Assembly (NCBI GenBank): GCA_002900995.3
Contig: CM035306.1
Location: 992,001-1,056,000, forward strand
DNA: 64,000 bases
Direction of reading: 5' to 3'
Source of the DNA: Ganoderma boninense
Taxonomy: Eukaryota; Basidiomycota; Agaricomycetes; Polyporales; Polyporaceae
Within the stretch, counting starts at the first letter, position 1, and each line of letters starts with the position of its first letter. A program made the position numbers and the translations under genes. Positions 46,623-58,718 of this stretch are shown in pieces. The notes beneath the pieces are model-generated. The model was not told the origin of the DNA and did no database searches. It saw only the letters and a program-made list of their open reading frames with translations.

Positions 46623-47875
46623 TCACAGTGGCTCATGCCGCCCGGTCATACGGATGGCCTGCATATGCGCGTGCTCGTCAACCAAATCCTGTCCATGCTT
46701 GGCGAAGAGCCTTACGAGGGCAAGACGGTTCAGGGGGGCTCCGGGAGGCTTCGCCGGCCGAACGCAGTTGGCGGCGGCCTCGTTCAGCTTGCCCCACACG
46801 GTCCAGTCCGGGAGCCCGCAGAACTGGAGGATGACGAGCTCGACGCGCAGCCCGCCTGGCGTGTCGACGTTGATGGCCATCCCGACGTCCTTGGTCTACA
46901 TATGCGTGTGTCAGCGGCGAGCAGATCCACAACATGAGTCGTCGGAGTGGGCGCACGTACCTCTTGCGGGAGCTTCCTCCAGCCGTCGAGGAGCATCTGG
47001 CGCCCCGTGCGGTGGGCGTAGTACCGCCCGCAGTAGTGCCAGTTGCGGATCTTCCAGTTGTCGAGCGGGCCGGGGTTGTTGAAGAGGTGGAACGCCCCGA
47101 GCTTGTCGAGCTCGGAGCACTCGGGCGTGACCATCCACGCGAACCCGTGCTGGCCCGTGAGCACCGTGTCGACCCCGAACGCGTTCGCGTTATTCATGCA
47201 CACGACCGGCAGCTCGAGGTCCGTGCGCGGGGGAGGGAGCGGCCGGCCTTGCGCGCGGCGGCGACGCTCCCATGAGTCCGCTATGAGCGCGAGGCGGGGA
47301 TGCGTGAGCGCGACGCCGAGGAAGGAAAACAGACGGAAGGAGAAGACTCGGAGACGCACCAGTTCGAACCTCATGACGTCGCGCTCGTCGTCGGTGAGGT
47401 GCTGGTTGAGCCCCGTCGCCTTGCAGTACTTGCGCACCGCGTCGTCCCCGAACACGACGCGCCCGGGCACGCGGTCGAGCCCGGGCCCGAGCGCGGAGAC
47501 GATCGCCTGCCCGAGCAGCATGTCGTCGAGGCGTCCGGCGTTCTGCTCGCGGACCCGCCGCTCCGCGCGGCGGATCGCGTCCGCGGTGGGCGGCGCGCGG
47601 GCGTCGAAGGGCGCGTGCTGCGGCGAGCTCTTCACGTTCTTGAGGTGCCGGGGCACGCCGTACTCGCGCGCGCGGGGGACGATGGGCGACTCGTCGGAGA
47701 CCTTGAGGTGCTTCTTCTGCGAGCGCGTGAGCGCGTCCTTGGCTTTGTCCTGGCCCTTCTCTTGTAGGGGGAGGCGGGGACTGCCGGTGCGAGGGGGCTG
47801 CCGGCGATGAGGGGCGGTTGGGGTCACCGTGAGGGTGTTTTGGGTGTTGGCGAAGGGCGTGCGCGTGGGTGCCAT
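46623..47875 (-). CDS. Uncharacterised fungal protein
   Basis: I cannot name this family with confidence; it resembles Agaricomycete-specific proteins with a W-x-Y-x-G-x-Y core. Exons: 47875..46961 and 46895..46623, 395 residues. The start MAPTRTPFANTQ is chosen over an in-frame ATG 34 codons upstream because the extra part has no similarity. The N-terminus is basic and disordered (SQKKHLKVSDESPIVPRA). The folded part holds RVVFGDDAVRKYCKATGLNQ, PVVCMNNANAFGVDTVLTGQ, GAFHLFNNPGPLDNWKIRNW, HYCGRYYAHRTGRQMLLDGW, then VELVILQFCGLPDWTVWGKL. At about 47280-47361 the sequence looks like an intron (GTGCGT donor, CT-rich tract, CATAG acceptor) but removing it shifts the frame by one. Keeping it leaves an open but odd stretch. 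Either a base is wrong or the intron is not used. Confidence 0.65.
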
Positions 47876-49066
47876 CGTGAGCGAACGAAATGGTGGTTGC
47901 GAGTTGAAGATCGATGGAAAGATGGCGAGAGAGGAGAGAACGGGGAGATGGTGGACACGGATGAAGGATGCCTTCACTGGGGCCGTTTCTTATGTTTTGG
48001 TGGAGGAGGCTGACACCTGCGGTTGACAACAGTCAGGCTGACATCCAATGCCAAACGATAGGGGAAGTGTGAAGCCGAATTTGTGTTGCGGTCATCTCAA
48101 GCATCCCAGGTAGGTAGCGAATGAGATATAGCTATCGCGGACAGGTTGTTGTCAGTGTCCAGACTTGGTTGTGGCAAAGCCCATGCCATTGCTAGCAACG
48201 TCTCTATCTACGCACGTTCAGTGGTTTGTGATAAAATATCAAGGTGGATGATGCCGAGTACTAACTTTGTTGGAGACTGCTGCCTCTGGCATCGCAAACT
48301 ACATCTATGTATTTGGGAACTAGTATCAGCGTTTTCTGCCAGAGGGCCTGAATATTGAATGGCGACCGACAGGCGAAGCAGGGGCCCGGCACCAGATGCG
48401 AGCAACGGCATTCGGCAGTTGTGGTGGACGATAACTAGTTGTGCTGAGATGTGAGAACTATTGGGTCTGGTGAGAGGTGACTGAACGTTCGATACAAACT
48501 TGAAAGTTGATACGAACCACAGTTGACGGTTGGTTGACGGACGGTGGAGGAGCCCACTCCGGGGTGTCGTGGGTCCTGTACAGTGGCGGACCCCGCCGGC
48601 GTCCACTAGTACGGCCGGACATGTGGCATGTCCCGGATCCCCTCTCGTCCATGTATTCCAACCTCAGGCCTGAGGCCTGAGCTTCCACGTCTCAACGGTT
48701 GCTCAAAGTCGGACTTCGTCAAGCTTCATGTACTATACGCCAAGAATGAAGATTTTCCACCCTCCCGAAGAGCCACAGTAGCTGATGGACGTCGACTCTC
48801 GGATCCAGCCGGCGGGTGCATCTCATGATTAGTTTTGAACTTGAAGTGCGGTAAGGGCATTCTAATTTCCGTAACTTTTGCCCAGTCGTGTAGGAGGTAG
48901 ATGGAGACCGAATGTTGACAGATTGAGCCTCAGATCGTCTCAATCCCTCCTGCCATAGCCACCAGACACGGCCTACAAATATGCGTGAAAGCGGTCGAGG
49001 GCCAGGTGAGGCCTTTTCCCGTTGTCCGGCACAACGCATCCTCCATCCCCGAAGTCTTTGGTCGCA
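47876..49066. other. Divergent intergenic, 1.2 kb
   Basis: Between a minus-strand and a plus-strand gene, so it should hold both promoters. A small palindromic repeat CTCAGGCCTGAGGCCTGAG lies at about 48662-48680; a similar unit occurs near 32218-32235. No gene is seen. Confidence 0.4.
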
Positions 49067-50709
49067 ATGTTTCCGGACAACTCTACTCTTCCAGACGTTG
49101 ATGCAATGGATTATCAGCTCAACTCGGGCGCATTGGCATATTTACGGCGCGTGGCCTCCACTGAAGGAGATACCACTGTGGCTCAGATTGCACTTGCGAG
49201 TGTTTCATTCGGTGCGTCGCCTTCCTTTCGTCTCCATTGACCATACTTACAAGACTTCAGGAGCATTGACCATCCTTTTCTGCACCGCCATGCACGTCCT
49301 CGTGTGAGAAGAGGTGGTTTTCTTCAGCGAACGGGCGCATATCGCTGATTCTTCTCCACAGCTCCCGAGGATCGACTGCACAGACCAACGGCAGAATTCT
49401 TCCTCTTTGGCACCGTGCTCCTGTACCTCTCAACTGCGACGTACATGGGGGCGCTCATATGGTCGTGGTCAGACAGAAACTATTTCGCTGAAAGGGCGAA
49501 CAACGGTCTTTTCTCTCCGTCATTTGACTGGGAGAAAGACAGCACTGCGTTGAAACACGCAGTTCGGCAACAATCCCATTGCTGACTCTCGCACTTGGGG
49601 CAAATGTGGGTGCTGATCAAGTGCTAATGGAACGCAAGTCTCATTCTCATGGTACACTGTAGTTCCTAATCGGAGATGCAATCGTCTGGTGGCGCGCATG
49701 TGTCATCTGGCAACACAGAGTTGTCACTTGCGTCGGGCCATTGCTAGTGATCGCTGCGATGTGTATGTCCGAAATATTTGGCTTTGTGTGATCGTCATCT
49801 GAACCCCCCGAAGGTTGTTCAATCGCCGGAATGTCCACACCGGAGCATGCCATCTCGGACAGCGATGCCATTCGCATTATGTTTGGAGGTGGATACTACG
49901 GTCCGGCATCTTTAATCATATCCTTCTCCACAAACGTTCTCGCCACGTCTTTGATAGGCTATAAGGCATGGTGTGTGCTCTTCATTTGCTCTTCACTGAT
50001 CCAAAAACTCATCGCCTGCCCTCGGGGCATTAAAATCAGGAAACATAGACGATTGTTGAGAGAACACTTTGCTGAAGCAAGACCCACGTCCCGAGTCCTC
50101 AAGGCGCTCGCCTTACTCACAGAGTCAGGCTGCATCTACTGTGCACTCATGGTAAGTATCAACGCCCGCTCTTTTATCAAGCTAATGCCATGTTCGTGAC
50201 ACCAACTTTCAGACAATCGTCATCGCCTACCATCTCGATCCTCCTACCACCAAAGCTGGCCCCAATTTTGTCTTCGAGGCAATCAGCAACGCCTTTCAGT
50301 ATGGGTGTCTCGTACCTCTTGTGGTAAGTTGGCCACTGCATTCAAGTCTGCATTCTTTTATGCAGTCTGCCGTTCTCACACTTGACTCGATCACCAGGCC
50401 ATCTACCCCACCACCATAATCGCCATCGTCGCACTGAAACAGTCGCCGATTGATACAGGAGGGTTGTCTCAAGTCCGTCAAGCTCAAGTTCACCGTCGCG
50501 GCTCAGGGCCTGGGCCGGCAGCTCAGGGAGGCACGGCCAGTACCATCGTGTTTAACCACAGCACGGGGGTCTACCATCCATCCATTGTAGTCGATATACA
50601 GAGTACGATCGAAGGGAAACCGACCCCGGCTGGTTACGGGAGCACGCACTCGCGCGAGACGTCGAGGAGCGAGGACGAGACAAAGATTATGCCCGAGAAC
50701 CTCGTCTAG
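49067..50709 (+). CDS. Multi-pass (about seven-helix) integral membrane protein, copy 1
   Basis: Member of a large uncharacterised basidiomycete family of putative seven-helix membrane proteins. Exons: 49067..49211, 49261..49303, 49384..about 49570, 49663..49762, 49814..49970, 50040..50151, 50213..50323, 50398..50709. Helices visible in order: ALTILFCTAMHVLV, FFLFGTVLLYLSTATYMGAL, FLIGDAIVWWRACVIW with VTCVGPLLVIAAM, ASLIISFSTNVLATSLIGYK, ALALLTESGCIYCALMTIVI, AFQYGCLVPLVAIYPTTIIA. Tail: a long cytosolic Ser/Thr-rich end. The junction after exon 3 is unclear: the open frame stops at 49571, and a hydrophobic TIPLLTLALGAN in another frame follows, so a base may be wrong there. The C-terminal two exons match closely a second gene at 63539-64000 (ALKQSPIDTGGLSQ against ALKQSPIDAGGLSQ). 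Confidence 0.72.
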
Positions 50710-51331
50710 GTTGTTAATTGCTGTTCATGTTGCTTCAGTTAGATTGCAAAATCTCTCCAAGCAACTAGGGCTTCATTCGGCTCGGATTTTGTGTTTTCAC
50801 AGTCCTGAGGCTCAAGCGAATGTAGCTAATTCAAATCTTCATCTTTCCCTGGCGAATGAAACACTGCCAGGACGCAGCTCGTTGCCGCGCGTATGCCCGT
50901 TGCTACTGCGAGCGCAGTGACTCTGAATTTTAGGATAAATGCACAATGCAGTGTGCAATACATCTTCGATAGTACTTTAGCTGCGATGGCTGCTGTGGAC
51001 ACCTTGAGCTCTGCGCGAGGATGGGGCGGGCCGCGGAGGTGCGAAGTGCGGCCGGACCGGAGTCTGCCGCCGTCCCTATGAGACGGCGCTAAACAGCGGG
51101 GCAGCATCTGTGTGGGCACAACTTGCCGCTGCATGTTTTCCCTGAAGTGACCTCTATCTCTCTATTGCTATTGCTGCACCCGTTACGACAATCTGACGCC
51201 CCTGGAACTCGGAACTACAACTACATCTGGTCGCTGCTCTTTATGAACCTCGGGACTGAAACTTGTTCAGGTTACCGACTTCGACGACATTCGACAAGCC
51301 TGTCAAGACGAGGAATACTTGGAAATCAGAG
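50710..51331. other. Intergenic before the FG-GAP gene
   Basis: 622 bp with no recognisable gene. Confidence 0.35.
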
Positions 51332-54010
51332 ATGCGACACTCTCTTCTTGCTACACTGCTATATGCGCTGCCCAGTTTCGCACTATGGCCTTTCCCTCCG
51401 AAGCGATTTAGCGGGAATGCGCTTCTCAGTGCCGGGTCAATGGGGCTCGGTTCTGACCTGACCGTGGTTGCCTTTGGGGACTTCAATGGGGACCAATTGT
51501 GAGTGTTAGTCGCCAAGATCGGGAGTATCTCCTTTAAACCTTGGCACAGCTTGGATCTCTTGACCCTCGGATCGGACCACCAGACACTCACTGTCTACGT
51601 CTGGGATCACGGTGAGCTGCGCAGCCCATGCGGAGTTGCGATATCCCCTCATTCGCGTAGAACAATACACTTTCCTTCAGTCGACTTCTTTCAAACATCC
51701 ACAGAAGGTGTACAATGTCATACCCGGGGACTTCACCCAAGACGGGAGGCTAGACCTGCTAGTGTACGGCCAGTCCTCCAGGTCTGGAGAATTGTCCATA
51801 CAGCTCTACACCGCACAACCCCAAGGAGGTTTCAGTGAGTTTAGAACATTGCCCGTCTTCCCCCATCCCTCAACCCAAGATAGACAGCGAGCCCATATCC
51901 GCACCCGCATCGTTGCTTGCACAACCAATCCCCGTGGATATCAACGGAGACCTCAAGATCGACCTTTTCGGTATCCCCTCACAACCCTCGTCTTCACCGT
52001 TCAAGGCCTGGAAGAACGTATGGAATGAGTCAAACCCTCATTCGGATATGTTCGATACGTGCGCGAGCTCGGACGGCTGCATATATGCGGGTTAACTGAT
52101 GCTACTCGTGTCCGCAGCGTCACTCCGAAGTTCTCGGGATCCCAGTGCACGCTCGCCAATCCACATAGCAATGCGGCCATCGACCTCAACGGAGACTGCT
52201 TGGCGGGTTCGTACTATTCAGTTTCTATCTACACCATAAGGCGTTGGAAGTTCAGAAGGGTACGGACACAAGTGTGGTTCCTTGTGCACGTCTCCAATTC
52301 CGAGAAACGGATTGTTAGGCATTTACTAAATTCGTCGCAGATCTCTTCCTCGTTTGCCAGGACCGCTCCGGCTCGAACTTTTTCCAAATCTGGGTGAACG
52401 AGAAGGACAATGGGTTTATCATGACCCAGCAGGGCAGCCTTCCTGCTGGGACCCAGGCGATCTCCTTTGCTGATGTCGGTAAGCAGTCTTCTGTTCCAAG
52501 TCACCCCAACGATCCGCTGATTATTCTAGGATAGATCGAGACGGAACGCTCGACATGCTCTTTGCGACGTGCTCCTCCGTCTCTTCGTCTACCGGCATCG
52601 GGTCGTCATGCTCCATCAATATTGCGTACAACAAGCAGCTGCCACTCTGCACATCTACCTCTGGATCGAACTACGCGAACGGGAAGCTCATATGTCGCCC
52701 GCCTGGCGACCTGTGCACCGCTGACCCCGACTTCCGCTTTGACCTTCGTGAAAGCGCAGATAACGACGTACGTGTCGGTCTACTATATTGTACGCCATTC
52801 ACCGATATTGACCATGCTCTAGGCTTTCGTCCGTGTCCCTCTAGCCGACATTTTTCGGCAGAAGAAGGAATCTTTAAGCAGGCCCGGTCTCCTAGTCATG
52901 GACACGACCCAGGACCCACCGGTTCCAGTGCCTATCAAGTTTGGGGACGTCAATCAGGACGGATTCCCTGACTTGCTTGCAATCGTCACCACGGGGAGTG
53001 GCTCCCACCGACAGCGCACGCCGAACTTGGTGATGTCTGTTCCGTGCGGTAAGGGTGTGGCAGGCTGTGCCGCAAACGGGAGTGGACGGAGAGGCTGGCA
53101 AGCCGTCAAGAAGGACGCAGATCCCCTGCTCAAGGTCCAGGACGCGAGGAGCGCGGCGTTCCTAGGACATGGATGAGGACGTGAGTGTAGGATCAAGTCG
53201 AGGTCGGAGGCTCACTGACACTGGAGTGCGCATATAGGGCTACCTTGGATATCATGGTACAGCGTACGGGGGAGCAGGAGAGGGCAATATCCTCTTCGTG
53301 CAGAACAATTTCTACTATGATGCGTTCTTCCTGAAGGCCATCGTCATCAACGGAGCGTGCGGTAGTGGTACATGTCCCGCCAATAACGGCGCTAACAAGT
53401 ATCATGTGAGTTCTTCTTTGTGTAGATGCCGTTGCTGTCCTGACTTCCTTTATAGCCATATGGCGTGAGCTACTCCGGAGCGACGTACAAATACACTGTT
53501 TTGGACACATCCGGCAAGCGGTCCGCGGCTCAAGGTCTGTGTCTGCGTCTTGTATGCCCGCTGATCGCTAATTGTGTCGTGTTGTAGTTGGTCAGATGCC
53601 GCAGGCTGCATATCAGGCTCTGTTGACGCCGTACGCGTACTTTGGGCTTGGCCGCACGAACAACTACATCGAGAACCTCTTCGTTGGGTCGACCAAACAC
53701 ACCGATGAGCACTACATCAACATGGAAGGTGTTATCCCCAATTCCAAGGTCGTCATCATCCCACCGATAGAAGGCGAGTCTTGGAGACGAGAGCTTTACC
53801 TCCGGCCGGGAGAGTGGATTCCTTGGGTTACCGTGACGGTTGTTGTGTCGCTTATCCTGCCTGGCGATCATCGTGCTCGTCCTTCATTTAAACGAGAAGG
53901 TGCGTGACGTTTTCCATGCTACGCTAAACAACCGCTAATGCTCTCATCAGAGAGAAGACGAGCTCGAGCGGCGGCGGGCATCACACCACATCAACTTCGA
54001 CGCACTATAG
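51332..54010 (+). CDS. ITFG1/TIP-like FG-GAP repeat membrane protein, frame broken twice
   Basis: Secretory-pathway type I membrane protein like metazoan T-cell immunomodulatory protein (ITFG1); the fungal role is unknown. Twelve exons: 51332..51498, 51550..51611, 51661..51834, 51884..52058, 52118..52206, 52341..52478, 52535..52767, 52823..53180, 53238..53405, 53456..53534, 53588..53899, 53951..54010. A signal peptide (MRHSLLATLLYALPSFALW) leads FG-GAP/integrin-like repeats: FGDFNGDQFLDLLTL, GDFTQDGRLDLLVYG, DRDGTLDMLFATC, FGDVNQDGFPDLLAI, FLDMDEDGYLGY. Near the end GRTNNYIENLFVG and a membrane helix follow, then a basic tail (EDELERRRASHHINFDAL). Two single extra bases break the frame: about 53165 (in CCTAGGAC) and about 53860 (inside the membrane helix). 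Corrected length is about 670 residues. The gene converges on the LACTB2-like gene, 120 bp apart. Confidence 0.88.
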
Positions 54011-54130
54011 CATACATACTGGTTTCTGTGCTCTATGTCTGGTCTCATCTCCTCCGGGAACACTGTACACATTAATCTATCTTATGAGAATCCCCTTGTC
54101 CATGACACCGACGAAGCAGATAGACACTGA

Positions 54131-55319
54131 CTAGTGATCTCTGAGCTCCCAAATCGATCCATTCTGCTCGACCACCCCGTCCACAACCAGCTTCTTCAGA
54201 TGCAGCTCAACGTTGTGGGCCGCCGGCCCCCACAGCTCCTTCGGGTACTTCGCATAGATGATCGCGACGATCTTATCCGTCGTCCACCCCGCGTCGAAGC
54301 CGTCCAGGTCCTGCTCGAGCACACGGAGCACCTGCTCCTCGCGTTCGACACGGTGCTTGAGGTACGTCGTGACCTTCGCGAGACCCTCAGCGACGACGGG
54401 GCCGTGCCCCGGATAGACGGTCTGGTAGAGCGGCGGCTCGCCGCTCGACCCCGGGGGAGTGGCGAAGGCGATCATCCGGCGCAGGCTCGCCATGTACGTG
54501 CCGAGGTCCTCGAAGACGGACGTGCCGTGCCCCAGGACGGTGTCCGCGGTGAAGAGCGCGCGATCGAGCGGGTAGTAGAGGCACAGCGAGTCGTCGGTGT
54601 GCCCTGGGGTGTGGAGCACGCGCAGAGTCGCGTCGTCCGGGCTTGATTCGGAGCCCGGGGCGAGCGTGATGGGGAGCGTGGAGCCCTCGGAGAGGTCGTG
54701 CACTGCGGCGCCGGACGCGGTGGGGGTGTACGAGCCCGGCTCGAGGCGGTCGATCAGGGCGGCGTAGCGCGGGTCGGGAGACACTAGGGGGATCTTGTGG
54801 ATCCGGGCGGGCGGTAGGGCGTGCTTGGCGCGGGCTGTTGAGTGTCCCAGAGGTTGCGGAGGAGCGCGAGGACGGAGGGGAGGCCCTCGGTGTGGTCGTG
54901 GTGTCTGTGGGTGAGGATGATGTCGGAGATGTGGGGCTCGGACGGGTCGTGCGAGCGCGTGGTGTCTGTGAGGGCTTCTTGGAGGTGGGGGATGTATTCT
55001 TCGCGGCCTTCGCCGGTGTCTACGAGGATGTAGGGGTTGCGTTCTCCTAGGAGATAGGTGTTTGTTCCTGTCAAACATGTGAGTATCCATGAAGGTTAAG
55101 ATATCGGTGTGCTGTACCTTGCAAGGAGAATTTTCCCGGGTTCTACGTCCTATCAGTAAGCCGACTCCCACAAATCGCGAAGGCTGGTTGACTCACCTGC
55201 CCAAGAACTCTGGTGACGGTCTTGCTTAGCTGTATTTTGCACGTCAGTCCATTGAGAGGGATCACTATTGAGATCGTTCGTACCCTGGCAACTGAAGGGA
55301 GAGACTCGAAGACCTCCAT
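54131..55319 (-). CDS. LACTB2: LACTB2-like metallo-beta-lactamase-fold hydrolase, frame broken once
   Basis: Zinc hydrolase of the metallo-beta-lactamase fold, close to LACTB2, a mitochondrial endoribonuclease in animals; fungal relatives also act in polyketide thioester release. Exons: 55319..55284, 55229..55197, 55142..55118, 55067..54131. Joined they give MEVFESLPSVARLSKTV, then RVLGQNPGKFSLQGTNTYLL, a typical family start. The zinc motif HxHxDH is DIILTHRHHDHTEG. More ligands: VLHTPGHTDDS, LFTADTVLGHG and TVYPGHGPVV. The C-terminal winged-helix part is AHNVELHLKKLVVDGVVEQN. In exon 4 the frame slips at about 54804-54812 in a C/G run: YRPP in one frame and RIHKIPLVSPDP in the next, one base missing. 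Corrected length is about 343 residues. It is divergent from CWC22, sharing a promoter region of 180 bp. Confidence 0.88.
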
Positions 55320-55499
55320 GGTGGTTGTGGTCAGCTCCGGTCTGGAATCACGCAAGCCGGAGTCCAATCTACACAGCCTGCCAAATGAGGATGTGGGCGC
55401 CTCACCGTCACCGGTTCGTTACGTAAGCCAGCCGCCATGTTTGCGCTGAGCGTGCTGGTGAGCGGCTCAGTGCTCTCTCTCACTTCGACGACGACCAGG
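55320..55499. promoter_or_regulatory. Short bidirectional promoter region
   Basis: Only 180 bp separate the start codons of the LACTB2-like gene (minus) and CWC22 (plus), so both promoters must share this stretch. No clear TATA box is seen. Confidence 0.55.
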
Positions 55500-58290
55500 A
55501 TGGCGACTGCTGCGACTATGGTTCCTGTTTCTCCTCCAGACGGGATGCAGAAGAGGAAAAGGTACGTTTACATGTTCAGTTGACACCCTCGAACGAACCT
55601 CAACGGGTTGAAGGTCGCGCTCTCCCGAGCACACGGAGCAGCCACCGTCCAGTCGACGCAGGTCTCTGTCGCCCCCTCCTCCCCGTCTTCTGGATGTCAA
55701 AGTGTCTGACGTGGACCCCGCACGTCGCGCAGAGCGTGAGCGGCAGCTGGCCGCGCGCATGGCCGAGAAGGAACTGGAGAAGATCGAGAAGGAGAAAGGT
55801 GGCAAAAAGGAGCCAGTGTTCGACGCTGCCGCCGAGTTTGCGAAGCTCACGAGCACGCGCTCGGGCGGGGTGTACATGCCCCCGGCCAGGCTGCGGGCGA
55901 TGCAGGCGGAGGCAGCGAAGGACAAGGCGAGCGCGGAGTACCAGAGGATCACCTGGGACGCGCTGAGGAAGTCGATCACGGGTATCGTCAACCGAGTCAA
56001 CGTGGGCAACATCAAGCATGTCGTGCCGGAGCTCTTCCAGGAGAACCTCATTCGTGGTCGGGGCTTGTTCGCGAGGAGTGTCATGAAGGCGCAGGCTGCG
56101 AGTTTGCCGTTCACACCTGTGTTCGCTGCCCTCGTCGCTATCATCAACACGAAACTGCCTCAGGTCGGAGAGTTGGTGTTGACGAGGCTGATTAGTCAGT
56201 TCCGTCGAGCCGAGCATTCAAGCGTAACGACAAGGTGTGTGGCATTTTGGCTGGGGTATATGGTGCGTCATTGACACTCGGCGTACAGATTGTTTGCCAT
56301 TCCACCACGACCTTCATCGCTCACCTCGTCAACCAAGCTGTCGCGCATGAAATCATTCCCCTCCAGATCCTCTTCCTACTCCTTGAGCGACCTACCGACG
56401 ACTCGATCGAGATTGCTGTCGGCTTCATGCGAGAAGTCGGCGCCTTCCTAGCGGAGAACTCGCCCAAGGCAAACGCCACCGTCTTCGAGCGCTTCCGTGC
56501 TGTTCTGAACGAAGGGACAATCACGCAACGAGTCCAGTACATGATTGAGGTCCTCATGCAGGTGCGCAAGGACAAGTATAAAGACAACCCGATCATCCCG
56601 GAGGGTTTGGATCTTGTGGAGGAGGACGAGCAAATTACGCATCAGATTCAGCTGGAGGACGAATTGCAGGTTCAGGAAGGTCTAAGTGAGTACATCCATC
56701 CCGTCGTTTCTGCTCCGAGCGTGCCTGACTGTTGAGCGTTAGATATTTTCAAGTTCGACGCCAACTACCTCGACAATGAGGAAAAATATAAGGAGATCAG
56801 GGCGGAGATTCTTGGCGAGGGATCTTCCGACGAAGAGGAGTCTGGATCTGAGGAGTCGGAATCAGAGGATGAAGAAGGTACGTGACTCCAATGTTTCGTT
56901 ACCCAGTTGGTGCTGACCATTCCATAGCTGTGGAGGAAAAGGAGGGCATCGAGGACCGAACACAGACCAACCTCATTAACCTCCGCCGGGTCATTTATTT
57001 GACCATCATGAACGCGCTGAACTACGAAGAAGCGGTCCACAAGCTCCTGAAAGTTCAGATCAAAGAAGGCCAGGAGGTAAGTTTCTGCGCCTGGGGCTTG
57101 GGTGTCGCGGCGTGGACTCACGGTCTTCTACTAGATCGAGCTCTGCAAGATGATCATCGAGTGTTGCTCGCAGGAACGGTCATATTCGACATTCTACGGG
57201 CTCATCGGCGAGCGCTTCTGCAGATTGAACCGCGTCTGGTTCGATTGCTTTGAGGAGGCATTCCGAGAGTACTACGAGACCATCCACCGTTACGAAACGA
57301 ACCGTCTTCGGAACATCGCGCGGTTCTTCGGACACCTCATCGCATCTGATGCCGTGTCGTGGAACGTTCTCGACTGCATCAAGCTCACCGAAGAGGAAAC
57401 CACGTCGAGTTCTCGTATCTTCATCAAGATCCTTTTCAACGAGGTCTCGGAGAGTATGGGTCTCAAGACCGTCGCGGAGCGCTTCAAAGACCCAGAGGTC
57501 AGGATGTCCTGTCGTGGCATGTTCCCCTTGGACAACCCCAAGGACACTCGTTTTTCCATCAATTACTTCACCTCTATTGGCCTCGGCGCGATCACGGAGG
57601 ACATGCGAGAGCATCTCAAGGTATGTCCTCCCTCGACCTTTGTTGATTCATTGAGTAGGATCCTGACCTGGCTATTCAGAACGCCCCTCGTCTCATCATG
57701 GAGCAACGTCGAGCCATGCTCGAGGCAGAATCCTCGTCGTCCGACAGCGACTCGGACTCGGACACTGACTCATCCGACACTGACTCTGATTCCGACTCTG
57801 GTCCGACGATTCAGAAGACTCTCGCCGCGACACCCGCAAGCGTCGGTCGCCGTCTCCCCCGCGCAGGGACAGGCGTAGAGATGACTCTCCGCACTCCCCC
57901 TCGCCGCGACCGCATGGACTCTGTCTCTCCGCCCCCGTACCGCAGAGACGACCGGGACCGGGACCGGGACCGCCGACGGGACTCCCCACCTCGCCGCCGC
58001 GACTACTCGCCTGACGCCGTGACCGCGGGCGCGACTCTCCCCCTCCTCGCCGTCGGGACTATACCCCGGACCGGCGCGACCGGCGCCCTCGCTCGCCCCC
58101 AGCCTCCGAGTCTCCTCCCCCGCGTGCGCGTGATGACCGTGATCGCCGTGATAGGTCACGGTCGTATTCGCCTCCTCGACGTGGTGGCAAGGACTTTGAC
58201 CGGAGACGGGACGACTCGCGCGAGAGGGATTTCGACAGGGACCGCAGACGGAGGTCGGTGTCGAGGGACCGGTATGGCGGAAGGCGATGA
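55500..58290 (+). CDS. CWC22: Pre-mRNA splicing factor CWC22, frame broken several times
   Basis: Spliceosome component with MIF4G and MA3 domains; in animals it also loads eIF4A3 of the exon junction complex. Exons: 55500..55561, 55614..56234, 56289..56685, 56743..56877, 56928..57076, 57135..57620, 57680..58290. MIF4G part: [118 protein letters not shown]3 part: [59 protein letters not shown]. The tail is RS/RD-rich ([19 protein letters not shown]) and ends [11 protein letters not shown]. Frame slips: about 56209-56213 (QFRRA into FKRNDK), about 57800, about 57900 and about 58013. The essential core is otherwise clean, so these look like sequence errors. The tail includes a GGGACC repeat at 57954-57977. 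Confidence 0.92.
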
Positions 58291-58718
58291 TTGACGGGTG
58301 TCGGTCGGCCGAATGGAAGGCCGGTTTGCAACGATTATCTCGAGTGCTTATGCTCGACAATGCTAGGTTGTATGGTTGTACTGTATGGTCGCTCATGCCT
58401 TGGAAGTCGAATGCATGCGTGAGTTATTTTGTAGTTTGTGTTGCTAATGTTTGGGGCGTGCAAGTATGCAAGCGTGCAATCCTGCTCAATCTCATCAAGA
58501 TCAGGCAGGTCTAACCTCCGCATCGATATCACAATAGTAATCGTAAATGATCCTACATACAAGGACATGCTTCATGGATGCAATCAGTGAGCCCCCTTTA
58601 TTACATCTCTCCTCTATGATCTGCTCCCATCATATATAGACTCTGACTGCACAAATGAGTCAACAAACACGGTCAAAAGTTGCGCAGACAAGGGACGCAC
58701 TCATAGACACGCGCGAGC
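58291..58718. other. Intergenic between convergent CWC22 and MYND gene 2
   Basis: 428 bp that should hold the two 3' UTRs. No gene is seen. Confidence 0.4.

Noticed and set aside
57954..57977. GGGACC tandem repeat as an independent satellite
   Set aside because: It encodes the RD-repeat of the CWC22 tail and is explained by that.
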